Assembly: GCF_041228405.1 (NCBI RefSeq)
Contig: NZ_CP133888.1
Coordinates: forward strand, 3,038,001 to 3,102,000
Source: Salinilacustrithrix flava
GTDB lineage: Bacteria > Actinomycetota > Acidimicrobiia > Acidimicrobiales > Salinilacustritrichaceae
Direction: 5' to 3'
Length of the DNA: 64,000 bases
A model generated the notes under the pieces. That model ran no database searches, was not told the DNA's origin, and saw nothing but the letters and a program-made list of their open reading frames with translations. Position 1 is the stretch's first letter, and every line of letters starts with the position of its first letter. Both the position numbers and the translations under genes were made by a program. Shown piece after piece: positions 55,748 to 64,000 of this stretch.

Positions 55748-58117
55748 TCAGCTGCCGCTGCCGGCCACGAACCGACGGGGCTCCCGCTGCTCGAACGTGG
55801 CCCGTGCGACGCCCGAGTCGTCGCGCAGACCAGCGACCGGGACCACCTCTTCGCCGCTCCACCCCGACACGCTGACCTGGACCTGGTCGGGCCGCACCAC
55901 GGGCTGGGTCCCGAGGTCGAGCACGTAGGGCTCGCCGGGTTCGACGAAGCCGGAGAGGTACAGCTCGAAGGTCGCCTGCTCGCCCGACTCGATCGTGTGC
56001 ACCGTCCAGTGGAGGTTCCGGTCGTAGGCCTGCTCGGTGACGAGGACGATCGGCGCGCCGTCCAGGGTGGCGGCATCGAGGTCGAGGGCGGACCAGAAGT
56101 CGACGAAGAGGCGGCTGCGGCCGAGGGGGCCGGGCTCGGGGAAGTTGGTCCCGCCGATCAGCCGCTCGGACAAGCCCGAAGCGGGTGCGTCGTTGGTGAT
56201 CGTCACGGTGGCTACGGCGTCCACGCGACCGGTGACGGGGTCGTGGCGCACGTCGTAGGCCAGGGTGCGCTGCTGGAACCAGTCGATCTTGGACTGCCCC
56301 ACGTTCTGGGTGACGAGCTCGAAGTAGTCGCCCTCCACCTCGGGCACGGCGCCGGTGATGTCCATCTCCTCGAACAGGGCCTGCTCCTCGGGCCGGGCGC
56401 TGTAGAGCTTGATGCGCTGGCCCTGGACCATGGGCGAGAGCGTGTGCAGCACCTGGGCCGGCGCCGGCAGCGTCGTGGAGGTGAGGCGGTCGAAGGTCGC
56501 CTGGATCGTGTCGATGACGAACTGCCGGCCCTCGGCCGAGCCGAGGCGCTGGTACTGGTCGAAGAGCAGCGCACGCCGGACGTTCTCGGCCGTGATCGGC
56601 CCTTCCCACTCGGGCACCTCGATGGGGCCGGTGAGGGACAGCAGGGCGGCGAGGACCGACGGGTCGACGCTGATGACCCCGTCCACGGGGGTGCCGCCGG
56701 CCTGGGGGTAGACGGTGGTGATGGTCGCCCCGACGGTGGGGAAGTGGGGCACGTTGGTGACGTTCTGGAAGTACCGCTCGGGCCCGGTCCCGGGAAAGCG
56801 GCTGTACTCGGTGGCCAGCGGCCCGAGGTCCCATGGCACACCGACCGGGCGGAGCTCGGCACCCTCGCCGGCCCGCACCAGGTCGACCTGACCGTCCTCG
56901 ATCAGCAGCTCGCCGAACCCGCCGGCGATGCCGCCGCTGGCCCGCTGCTCCGAGGGCGTCTGCATGAGCACGAACCAGCGCCGGGGCTCGTCCGCCCCCA
57001 GCAGCTGGGGGACCAGGTCGAGGGCGCCGAGCAGGAACTCGCCGTCGTCGACGGCGTCCACCAGGCTCTGGTCGAGGTCCCGGAGCCGACGGGCCAGCGG
57101 CCCGGGCAGCTCCTCGTCCTCGAGGCGATCGACCGCGGCGCGGGCCCCGGGCACCGCGGCCAGCGTCCGTTCGAGCGGTGGGGCCAGCTCGGCGATGGCG
57201 GCGAGGTCGATCCGCCCGTCCCGGATCCGGAGCGCGTCGCCGGCCGCCAGGCGAGCGCTCTCGAGCGCAGGTGCGACGACGGCATCGGCCGCCGCGGTCA
57301 GCCGTTGGCCGGAGTCCAGGTAGCGGCCGAGCACCGGCACCAGACGCCCGGGTCGCATCCACGCCGCGCGCAGGCCCTCGTCGGCGGAGCTGAGCCGGGT
57401 CGAGGCCCGCTCGAGCTGGGCCACGGCGACGTCGGTCTCACCCGACCGGGCGGCATCGAGGCCACGGTCGGCAGCCCGGGCCCCGTCGCGCACGTCCTGT
57501 TGGATGCCGAAGAGGCCGAAGGCGAGGAGCCCGACGACCACCAGGCCGACCGCAGCGAAGGCGGCCGACAGGATGAGGGCCGGCTTGCGCTCCCGGCTTC
57601 GGGCGTGGCGGAAGCCGGACACGACCACGACGACGAAGGCCACGGCGGCAAGGACGGCGGTGGCATAGGGCGTGTCGGGCCAGGTGAGGCGGAGCAGCGC
57701 CTGGGCCTGGAGCGCACCGATCACGACGCCGAGGGGACGGGCCGGTCGCCGCATGCGGGCCGACCCCGTAGACAGGCCGAGGGCCACGAAGGCCACGACG
57801 CTCCACGGCCACGCCCCGACGCTGCCCACGGCGGCGGCGGCCCCGGCGATCAGCCGGGCGTCCCGCTTGGCCCGACCGGCGGCGAAGGTGAAGACGGCCG
57901 CGAAGAGCGCCCGCCAGACGATGTCGACCCCGTCGATGCCGGTGGGCGCCACCGGCGCCAGCGCCCCGCCGATGCCGGCGGCCACGATGACCGCCCGCGT
58001 GAACGCCCGGTAGGGCTTGTGGAACATCCGCGACCGGCGCTTGGCGAGGGCGTGGATGCCCACCGCAGCGGCGACGCCGGCGACCAGCGCGACGGACGTT
58101 TGGAGCAATGCAGACAA
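55748..58117 (-). CDS. DUF4012 membrane protein
   Basis: This 789-residue protein has about six transmembrane segments within the first 200 residues. A large extracytoplasmic DUF4012 part follows, recognisable by MQTPSEQRASGGIAGGFGEL, SVDPSVLAALLSLTGPIEV and YSRFPGTG. DUF4012 proteins sit in exopolysaccharide clusters of actinobacteria and other Gram-positives and may act in polymer transfer or anchoring. It lies 62 bp downstream of the BY-kinase gene on the same strand, so both probably belong to one polysaccharide operon. Confidence 0.85.
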   Translation of the reverse strand: MSALLQTSVALVAGVAAAVGIHALAKRRSRMFHKPYRAFTRAVIVAAGIGGALAPVAPTGIDGVDIVWRALFAAVFTFAAGRAKRDARLIAGAAAAVGSVGAWPWSVVAFVALGLSTGSARMRRPARPLGVVIGALQAQALLRLTWPDTPYATAVLAAVAFVVVVVSGFRHARSRERKPALILSAAFAAVGLVVVGLLAFGLFGIQQDVRDGARAADRGLDAARSGETDVAVAQLERASTRLSSADEGLRAAWMRPGRLVPVLGRYLDSGQRLTAAADAVVAPALESARLAAGDALRIRDGRIDLAAIAELAPPLERTLAAVPGARAAVDRLEDEELPGPLARRLRDLDQSLVDAVDDGEFLLGALDLVPQLLGADEPRRWFVLMQTPSEQRASGGIAGGFGELLIEDGQVDLVRAGEGAELRPVGVPWDLGPLATEYSRFPGTGPERYFQNVTNVPHFPTVGATITTVYPQAGGTPVDGVISVDPSVLAALLSLTGPIEVPEWEGPITAENVRRALLFDQYQRLGSAEGRQFVIDTIQATFDRLTSTTLPAPAQVLHTLSPMVQGQRIKLYSARPEEQALFEEMDITGAVPEVEGDYFELVTQNVGQSKIDWFQQRTLAYDVRHDPVTGRVDAVATVTITNDAPASGLSERLIGGTNFPEPGPLGRSRLFVDFWSALDLDAATLDGAPIVLVTEQAYDRNLHWTVHTIESGEQATFELYLSGFVEPGEPYVLDLGTQPVVRPDQVQVSVSGWSGEEVVPVAGLRDDSGVARATFEQREPRRFVAGSGS

Positions 58118-58178
58118 GACCCGGAGATGGTAGAGGGGTCCTCAGCCGCCCTTACACTCGCTGGACCCGCCCGCGGGT

Positions 58179-59909
58179 TCAGCGGCTGAACAGCTTGGGC
58201 TTCGGCTTGTCCCCGGCCGAGGAGTCCTCGGCCTCGTCGTCGTCCCGGCCCGCCTCGACGGCGTCGCCGTACCCGTACCCGTAGCCATAGCCGTACCCGT
58301 AGCCGGCGTCGGAGTCGATCTGGTTGACGCTGACGCCGATGACCTGGGCGTTCACCTGGGCCAGCAGCTCGCGCATGCGGGACAGCGACTTGACCTCGGC
58401 CTCGTTGGCGTTGGCCACCACGATCACCCCGTCCACGTAGCCGGACAGGATCATTGGGTCGGTCACCGGCAGCACCGGCGGCGAGTCGATGATCAGCACG
58501 TCGCACTCATCCCGGAGCAGGGTCAGCACCTGGCGGGTGGCCTGGAGGCTGAGCAGCTCGGACGGGTTGGGGGGCGGGGGACCGGAGGGCACCACCACCA
58601 GGTTGGGCACCCGCGTCCGGTGGAAGGCGTTGCTGCTGAGGTTGGAGTCGAGCAGCATCGACGTGAAGCCTGCGCTGTTGTCGATCCCGAACTCCTTGTG
58701 CAGCCGGGGTTTGCGCAGATCGGCGTCGAGCAGGATCACCCGCTTGCCGGCCTGGGCCAGCGAGATGGCCAGGTTGGCTGCCGTGGTGGTCTTGCCCTCG
58801 CTCGGCTTGGCACTGGTGACCTGGATGGCCTCGAGTGGCCGCTCGAGCCCGACGAACTGCACGGCCGTGCGCAACGTGCGGTACGCCTCGGCAGCTGGGG
58901 AGTTGGGCGCCTCCATGGTGGCCAGGTCGTGCTGGCCGTCCTTGGCCGCAGAGATCACCGGGATGAGGCCGATAGTGGGCCACCCCGTGATGCGCTCCAT
59001 CTGCTCGCGAGACCTGACCCTGTCGTCCAGCGTTTCCCGCAGGAAGGCAAGCCCGACGCCGAGCATGAGACCGACGACGAGGCCGAGCACGCCGTTGCGC
59101 AGCGGCTGGGGCTCGAAGGGCTCCTCGGGCACCTGGGCGGTGGAGATGATCTGCGCTCCACCGGTGCGAGTGATGCGCTGCGACACCTGGAGCGACGACA
59201 GCTCGGCCCGGTACAGGGCCAGCGAGCTCTGGATGGCACCCACCTCGGGCAGGATCTGGGCCTCGAGGTCAGCGATCTGACCCCGGATGTCCTCGCGCTC
59301 GTCCTCGCTGCCGGCGACGAAAAGGCTCTCCTCGAGCGCGTCGAGCGGCGCCTGGAGCTCGTCCTGCTGCAGCAGCAACGAGTCGATCTCGGCCTGCACC
59401 GTCTGCTGGGCTGCGAGCAGGTCGTCGATGGTGCGCTCCCGCTTCCACTCGACGTAGGTCTCGGCGTAGAGGTTCGCCTCAGCCGCCGCCAGCTCGGGCT
59501 CGGTGGAGGTGGCGGAGATGCGGATGATGTCGGTCTCGCCGACCGCGCCGACGTTCACGTCGGGCTCTCGACCGAGCTCGTCCTCGACGGCGTCCTGCAC
59601 CAGGTTCGACTCGATGACCCCGATCTCGGTCTCGACCCGGTTCTGGTTGACCCGCGGGTCGATCTGATCCGTGCCGCCCAAACGGCGCTCGGCGTCGTCC
59701 CCCTGCAGCAGCACTTCGGCTCCGGCGCGGTAGTTCGGGGTCTGCGCCAGCGAGAGGCCGACGGCGACGGCGGCGACCAGCACGGTGGTGACGATGATCA
59801 ACCACTTCCGCCGGGTGACGACGTCGACATAGTGGCGGAGGTCCAGTTCGTCCTCCGCCGATTGCATCGGGACCATTTGCGCAACCGTAGTGGTCTCCAC
59901 GCGGACCAC
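58179..59909 (-). CDS. Wzz-BY-kinase (polysaccharide co-polymerase/tyrosine autokinase)
   Basis: This 576-residue protein combines a Wzz domain and a tyrosine kinase. It has a transmembrane helix near residues 35-55, a coiled-coil region (near 165-245) and a second helix near 275-295. The cytosolic ATPase carries Walker A in SAKPSEGKTTTAANL, Walker A' in VILLDADLRKPRL and Walker B in VLIIDSPP. The tail has a six-Tyr (YG)6 cluster at residues 537-547 as the autophosphorylation site. It controls polysaccharide chain length. GTG 59909 is the longest start; the ATG at 59876 is a likely alternative. Confidence 0.9.
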   Translation of the reverse strand: MVRVETTTVAQMVPMQSAEDELDLRHYVDVVTRRKWLIIVTTVLVAAVAVGLSLAQTPNYRAGAEVLLQGDDAERRLGGTDQIDPRVNQNRVETEIGVIESNLVQDAVEDELGREPDVNVGAVGETDIIRISATSTEPELAAAEANLYAETYVEWKRERTIDDLLAAQQTVQAEIDSLLLQQDELQAPLDALEESLFVAGSEDEREDIRGQIADLEAQILPEVGAIQSSLALYRAELSSLQVSQRITRTGGAQIISTAQVPEEPFEPQPLRNGVLGLVVGLMLGVGLAFLRETLDDRVRSREQMERITGWPTIGLIPVISAAKDGQHDLATMEAPNSPAAEAYRTLRTAVQFVGLERPLEAIQVTSAKPSEGKTTTAANLAISLAQAGKRVILLDADLRKPRLHKEFGIDNSAGFTSMLLDSNLSSNAFHRTRVPNLVVVPSGPPPPNPSELLSLQATRQVLTLLRDECDVLIIDSPPVLPVTDPMILSGYVDGVIVVANANEAEVKSLSRMRELLAQVNAQVIGVSVNQIDSDAGYGYGYGYGYGYGDAVEAGRDDDEAEDSSAGDKPKPKLFSR

Positions 59910-60082
59910 CTCACTCGAAGACGTGGCACCGCACTGGACAGAGGTTCAGCATCGAATGGTCCTTCCGGTCCATGTGCCGGACTGGCGACAGGCGTACATT
60001 CTCAGCACATCGACGGGGCGGACGCAGCGGGTCCGTGAGAGTGGGACGGCGCCTGCGGGCGTGCGAACGAAGGAGGCGCCCG

Positions 60083-63000
60083 GTGGCGCGATACGTGAAG
60101 GCCCGCCGCGCGCTGGCCGCCGTCCTGCTGACCACGATGGTCGCGACCACCCTGGCGACCTCGCCGTCCGGGGCGCAGGAGCCGCCGACGTCGGAAGGTC
60201 CGCCGCCACAGGCACTCGAGCGGCGGAAGAACGGTGAAGCGGCCATCCAGGCTCTTGGGGACCGGTTGCCGGCGGTCGCCGCCGCCCATGGGATGGGACC
60301 AGGCGAGTTCCGCCGGCTCTTCCGTGGAGATCCGACGCTCTGGATCGACGCTGACCTGCGAGCGTTCTACATCGAGCCACCGCACGACGATGCGTCGCAC
60401 ACCGATGACACCTCGGGCAGCGAGCCGTCGACTTCGGCGGCCGCACCGTTCCCGTTGAGCGAGACGTTCACCCTGCACAGCAACCCGGGCGCCGACCGAA
60501 CCATCCTGCTCGACTTCGACGGCCAAGCGGTCAGCGGCACCAGTTGGAACCTCAAGCCCGGCATCGGCGGACCATTCGATGCGACACCGTTCTCGCTCGA
60601 TGACGACCCGCTCTCGTTCTCGCCCTACGAGCGTGACGTCATCCAGAGCGTCTGGCTCAGGGTCAGCGAGGACTTCGCCGCCTTCGACGTCGACGTGACC
60701 ACCGAGGAGCCGGCAGATCCCGGCGTCCTCGTCCGCACTGCGTCAAACGATCCCGACTACGGCACCCGAGTGGTGTTCGCCGGCGCCGACACGAAGGAGT
60801 ATCCGCTCCTGTGCGGCGGATGTGGCGGTGTCGCCTACCTGCTCGACCCCACCTCGTTCGGCCTGGCTACGTACCAGCCGGCCTGGGTCTTCCAGAAGGG
60901 CATGGGCGGCGCCGACGCCAGCGCCAAGAGCCTTGCGGAGGCAGCCTCGCACGAGGTCGGCCACAACCTCGGGCTGGAACATGACGGCAGGACCAGTCCT
61001 GCGGAGGGGTACTTCCAGGGCCACGGCTCGTGGGCGCCGATCATGGGGATCGGCTACTCCAAGCCGATCGTCCAGTGGAGCAAGGGCGAGTACGCCAACG
61101 CGAACAACTACCCGACGGCCAACCCGAACTCCTCGGGCGACGACGACCTCGCGATGATCGGCCATACCGACCTGTTGCCGCCTGTCGCCGACGACCACGC
61201 GAACACCAACGTCGGAGCTCCGGCGCTCGGCATCCCGTCACCCGTGGTGTCCGGTGACGGCGTCATCTCGACGAGGACCGACGTCGACGTTTTCGAGTTC
61301 GAGATCACCGGGCCTGAGTCCGTGACCATCACGGCGTCACCGGCGCCCGTGAGCCCGAACCTCGACATCTCCATGACCCTTCGGGACGCGACGGGCGCGC
61401 AGATCGGTACCGTCGCCAACCCGGCCTCGGGGGGTGCCAACGACATCGCCACCGGCCTCGACGCGACGATCACCGCGGCACTTCCGACGGGCGGGTTCTA
61501 CTACGTCCACATCGACGGGGTCGGCCACGGGGACCCCCTCACCAACGGCTACTCGGACTACGCCAGTCTCGGCGCCTACGACCTGGACGTCGCCGTCGAA
61601 CCGGACGTGTGCTTCGACGGCGGCGATCCCGTCGAGGACGATGTCCGCGCTTCTGCGCAGCTGCTCGTCGGTGGTCAGACCAAAGCGGGGCTGCACTGCG
61701 ATGAGGACTGGTACCTCGTCCCCGGCGTCAACCAGGGCGTCTTCGGTGCGACGCTGGTTGCTGACGACGGGAATCTCGACCTTCAGCTCGTCGACTCAGC
61801 CGGCGTCGAGATCGACCTGTCGAACGACGGCGGCAGCACGGAGACGGTCGGAACGACGTTTGCGGTCGCCGCAGCGACAGACAAGCCCTACTACCTTCGG
61901 GTGTTCGGGCCCGGCGTGCAGTCGACGTACACGCTGACGACATCGTTGAGCGCGTGCCCTGCCGACGACCAGTGGGAGAACGACGACGGGATCAACGTGC
62001 CGAGCCCGTTGGCGCTGCCCGGAGCAAAGGCAGGGGTCGTCTGCTCGGACGACGGAGCCAACAAGGTGGACTACGCGGAGGTGAACCTCACCGCAGGCGA
62101 GCCCGTCCGCTTCACGCTCACGTACCCGCAGGCAGGGGGGTCGTCGGTGAACCTCTGGCTCTTCCGGTGGCCGTCCTCCGGCTCGAGCGTGTCCGGCAGC
62201 GTCGCCAGTCCCGATTCGAGGACGATCACCTACACGCCCACCGTCTCGGGCGCGCACCAGATCCGGGTCGACTGGCTCGCCGGAGCCCAGGGGGTTCCGT
62301 ACCACCTCGAGGTCGAGCCCTACGCCGAGGACCTCCCGGTCATCACCACCCTCAGTAGGTCCTACGGCGTCGCGGGCGACTCGTTCTCCATCGTGGGATC
62401 GAACTTCAACACCGTCTCCGACGTCAGCTTCTCGGACGGCGTGCCGGCAGCCTTCACGGTGAACTCGCCGACCTGGATCACCGCGACCGTCCCGGCCGGA
62501 GCCGAAACGGGACCGATGACGATCACCAACTCCGGCGGGCCGTCTTCGAGCGACCGTTGGTTCAGCGTCCGTCCGACGCTCGCGCCGCCGGCGAACGACG
62601 ACTTCGCCGACCCCGTGGTGCTGACCGGTGCGACCGGCCAGGTCACCGGGAGCAACGCAGGCGCGACGATGGAGCCCGGCGAGTACAGCGCCGGTTCCCG
62701 AGAGACCTCGGTCTGGTACCAGTGGACGGCACCCAGTGACGGCGAGCTCGAGCTGGACACCTTCGGCAGCACGTTCGACACCATCCTGAACGTCTACACG
62801 GGCACGGCGGTCAATGTCCTTCCGCTCGTGGCTGCGAACGACGACGATGCCGGCATCCAGAGTCGCATCGCCATCGCGGACCCCTCGTTCCCGGCGTTCA
62901 CGCCGACCAGCGTCGTCGGAGGCACGACCTACCGGATCGGCATCAACGGCTACCAGGGCGACACGGGGGACCTGACCCTCAACTGGACGTTCACCACTGA

Positions 63001-64000
63001 TCTCTCGGCTCCGTTCATCGACAGCATCGCGCCCACGTCAGGCGAGGTGGGCGACACCGTGACCATCACGGGTTCAGGGTTGCAGTGGACGACCGACGTC
63101 GACTTCAACGGCACGCCGGCGACCTTCACCGTGGTGAACGACACCGAGGTCACCACCACGGTGCCCGAGGGTGCGACCGATGGTCCGATCACGGTGACGA
63201 CCCCGGGCGGCGCGACGCCCTCGGGTGGGTTCGACGTGACGGAACCGCCGCCCCCGACCGGTGAGTGGGGCTCGGACGGTTCCGTCTCTCGTGACGTGGC
63301 CACTGCAGATGCCGGCCTCTCCATCGTCGACATGGCGAGCGCCCGGATCGACGGCGGGTACTACGCCGCGATCCTCACGCTGGACGGCAGCATCGCCGTG
63401 GGCAAGTACGACGCGACCGACACGCCCGACCCGTCGTTCAACGATGGTGAAGGACTCGTCGTGCTGCCACCCGTCGCGCAGTACGCATCCGGCTCCGGCC
63501 TCCTGGCCGTGGACTCGGTCGGCCGTCCCTACCTGCTCGCCACCTCCACCTGGATCCCTGAGGACACCTCGCACGTCCGCCTCGTCCGTCTCACCACGGC
63601 AGGCGCACTCGACACGTCGTTCTCCGACGACGGCATCATCGACCTCGTCGCACCGGGAACGGGCATCGGGGCTGGTGCAGGCGTGGAGGTCGACAGCGAG
63701 GACCGACCCGTCACCGTGGCCCAGGAGGCCAGCACCACCGTCCGGCGCTTCACTACGGCAGGTGCCCCGGACGGCACCTTCCAGGGCACGAGCTCCGATG
63801 CCGGGGCAGCAGAGTTCCTCGACATCGTCGTCACGGCAGACGATCTGCTTGCCGTGCTCGGAGATGATTCGATCGTCGTCGCTGGCACGAACTTCGACGG
63901 CTCCGAGGGCCGGACCGTGCGTCTCGCGTCGGACGGCACGCTGGCGACCGGATGGGGGATCGGCGGTGCCAACCCGGCAAACCTCGGACCGGGCATCCAT
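60083..64000 (+). CDS. very large secreted metzincin with TIG and delta-60-type repeats (3' end outside window)
   Basis: At least 1306 codons are open to the end of the window. After a signal peptide (ARRALAAVLLTTMVATTLAT...GAQ) comes a pro-region, then the catalytic metzincin domain with HEVGHNLGLEHD (first His 290) and PIMGIGYSKP as the Met-turn. Pre-peptidase-C-like domains, two IPT/TIG domains (ITTLSRSYGVAGDSFSIVGS and IDSIAPTSGEVGDTVTITGS) and delta-60-like repeats (VRLVRLTTAGALDTSFSDDG) follow. AGGAGG precedes GTG 60083 by 7 bases. It is a paralogue of the protease at 19606. It probably degrades proteins at or near the cell surface. Confidence 0.9.
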   Translation, partial: MARYVKARRALAAVLLTTMVATTLATSPSGAQEPPTSEGPPPQALERRKNGEAAIQALGDRLPAVAAAHGMGPGEFRRLFRGDPTLWIDADLRAFYIEPPHDDASHTDDTSGSEPSTSAAAPFPLSETFTLHSNPGADRTILLDFDGQAVSGTSWNLKPGIGGPFDATPFSLDDDPLSFSPYERDVIQSVWLRVSEDFAAFDVDVTTEEPADPGVLVRTASNDPDYGTRVVFAGADTKEYPLLCGGCGGVAYLLDPTSFGLATYQPAWVFQKGMGGADASAKSLAEAASHEVGHNLGLEHDGRTSPAEGYFQGHGSWAPIMGIGYSKPIVQWSKGEYANANNYPTANPNSSGDDDLAMIGHTDLLPPVADDHANTNVGAPALGIPSPVVSGDGVISTRTDVDVFEFEITGPESVTITASPAPVSPNLDISMTLRDATGAQIGTVANPASGGANDIATGLDATITAALPTGGFYYVHIDGVGHGDPLTNGYSDYASLGAYDLDVAVEPDVCFDGGDPVEDDVRASAQLLVGGQTKAGLHCDEDWYLVPGVNQGVFGATLVADDGNLDLQLVDSAGVEIDLSNDGGSTETVGTTFAVAAATDKPYYLRVFGPGVQSTYTLTTSLSACPADDQWENDDGINVPSPLALPGAKAGVVCSDDGANKVDYAEVNLTAGEPVRFTLTYPQAGGSSVNLWLFRWPSSGSSVSGSVASPDSRTITYTPTVSGAHQIRVDWLAGAQGVPYHLEVEPYAEDLPVITTLSRSYGVAGDSFSIVGSNFNTVSDVSFSDGVPAAFTVNSPTWITATVPAGAETGPMTITNSGGPSSSDRWFSVRPTLAPPANDDFADPVVLTGATGQVTGSNAGATMEPGEYSAGSRETSVWYQWTAPSDGELELDTFGSTFDTILNVYTGTAVNVLPLVAANDDDAGIQSRIAIADPSFPAFTPTSVVGGTTYRIGINGYQGDTGDLTLNWTFTTDLSAPFIDSIAPTSGEVGDTVTITGSGLQWTTDVDFNGTPATFTVVNDTEVTTTVPEGATDGPITVTTPGGATPSGGFDVTEPPPPTGEWGSDGSVSRDVATADAGLSIVDMASARIDGGYYAAILTLDGSIAVGKYDATDTPDPSFNDGEGLVVLPPVAQYASGSGLLAVDSVGRPYLLATSTWIPEDTSHVRLVRLTTAGALDTSFSDDGIIDLVAPGTGIGAGAGVEVDSEDRPVTVAQEASTTVRRFTTAGAPDGTFQGTSSDAGAAEFLDIVVTADDLLAVLGDDSIVVAGTNFDGSEGRTVRLASDGTLATGWGIGGANPANLGPGIH

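Overview
This window is a high-GC (roughly 70 percent) chromosomal segment with many GTG starts, very short intergenic gaps and frequent 4-base GTGA/ATGA gene overlaps. Together with a 6C RNA, a SAM-IV-type riboswitch, cell-wall-binding (CWB2) and LPxTG proteins, many acyl-CoA dehydrogenases and SCO6745-, DUF1876- and DUF222-type proteins, this points to an actinobacterium, probably of the class Acidimicrobiia (Iamia/Ilumatobacter-like). The lineage is an inference; there is no rRNA in the window. I recognise no complete prophage, IS element, CRISPR array or replication origin.

Layout. 1-5.4 kb: the tail of an acyl-CoA dehydrogenase, a 41-nt palindrome, a P-loop ATPase, a serine hydrolase/phytanoyl-CoA dioxygenase pair, an alkyltransferase-like protein and a cobalt-type nitrile hydratase operon (beta, alpha, activator). 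5.4-12.7 kb: DEAD-box helicase, an orphan N6-adenine DNA methylase, a SAM-IV riboswitch driving metX and a sulfhydrylase/gamma-synthase-type PLP enzyme, an Fpg-like glycosylase, and two small proteins. 12.7-16.5 kb: tRNA-Gly, a HATPase, hydrolase, flavodoxin, SDR, a membrane protein and tRNA-Cys. 16.5-18.7 kb: a decayed accessory patch just behind tRNA-Cys, with an HTH regulator, its nucleotidyltransferase partner broken by an in-frame amber codon, and a macrodomain remnant.

18.7-28.4 kb: a transglycosylase-like secreted protein, a secreted metzincin protease, SDR, MFS transporter, and a three-gene unit of a Pro-repeat acidic protein, a PrsW-like membrane protease and a VWD/PQQ-propeller lipoprotein, then an Lrp regulator and tRNA-Val. 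28.4-37.5 kb: stress-type proteins (USP-like, DUF302, DUF1876), CoA-transferase, acyl-CoA dehydrogenase plus cupin, DUF2236, acyl-CoA ligase, CopC and a CopD-like protein, and an HU protein. 37.5-49 kb: a zinc metallopeptidase with a dead internal duplicate, a GNAT/acyl-CoA synthetase fusion, acyl-CoA dehydrogenase, sulfotransferase plus DUF354, SCO6745-quinone oxidoreductase-citrate synthase, and LysR. 49-53.7 kb: a 6C RNA, a DUF222-HNH protein, a lipoprotein, vapBC flanked by direct repeats, and a HAD-acyltransferase fusion.

53.8-64 kb is a cell-surface locus: a CWB2 protein translationally coupled to an LPxTG protein, a DUF4012 membrane protein, a Wzz/BY-kinase for polysaccharide chain control, and a very large secreted metzincin that runs off the right end and is a paralogue of the protease at 20 kb. 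Lipid/CoA metabolism recurs throughout (three acyl-CoA dehydrogenases, ligase, CoA-transferase, acyltransferase), as expected of a lipid- or organic-acid-degrading actinobacterium.
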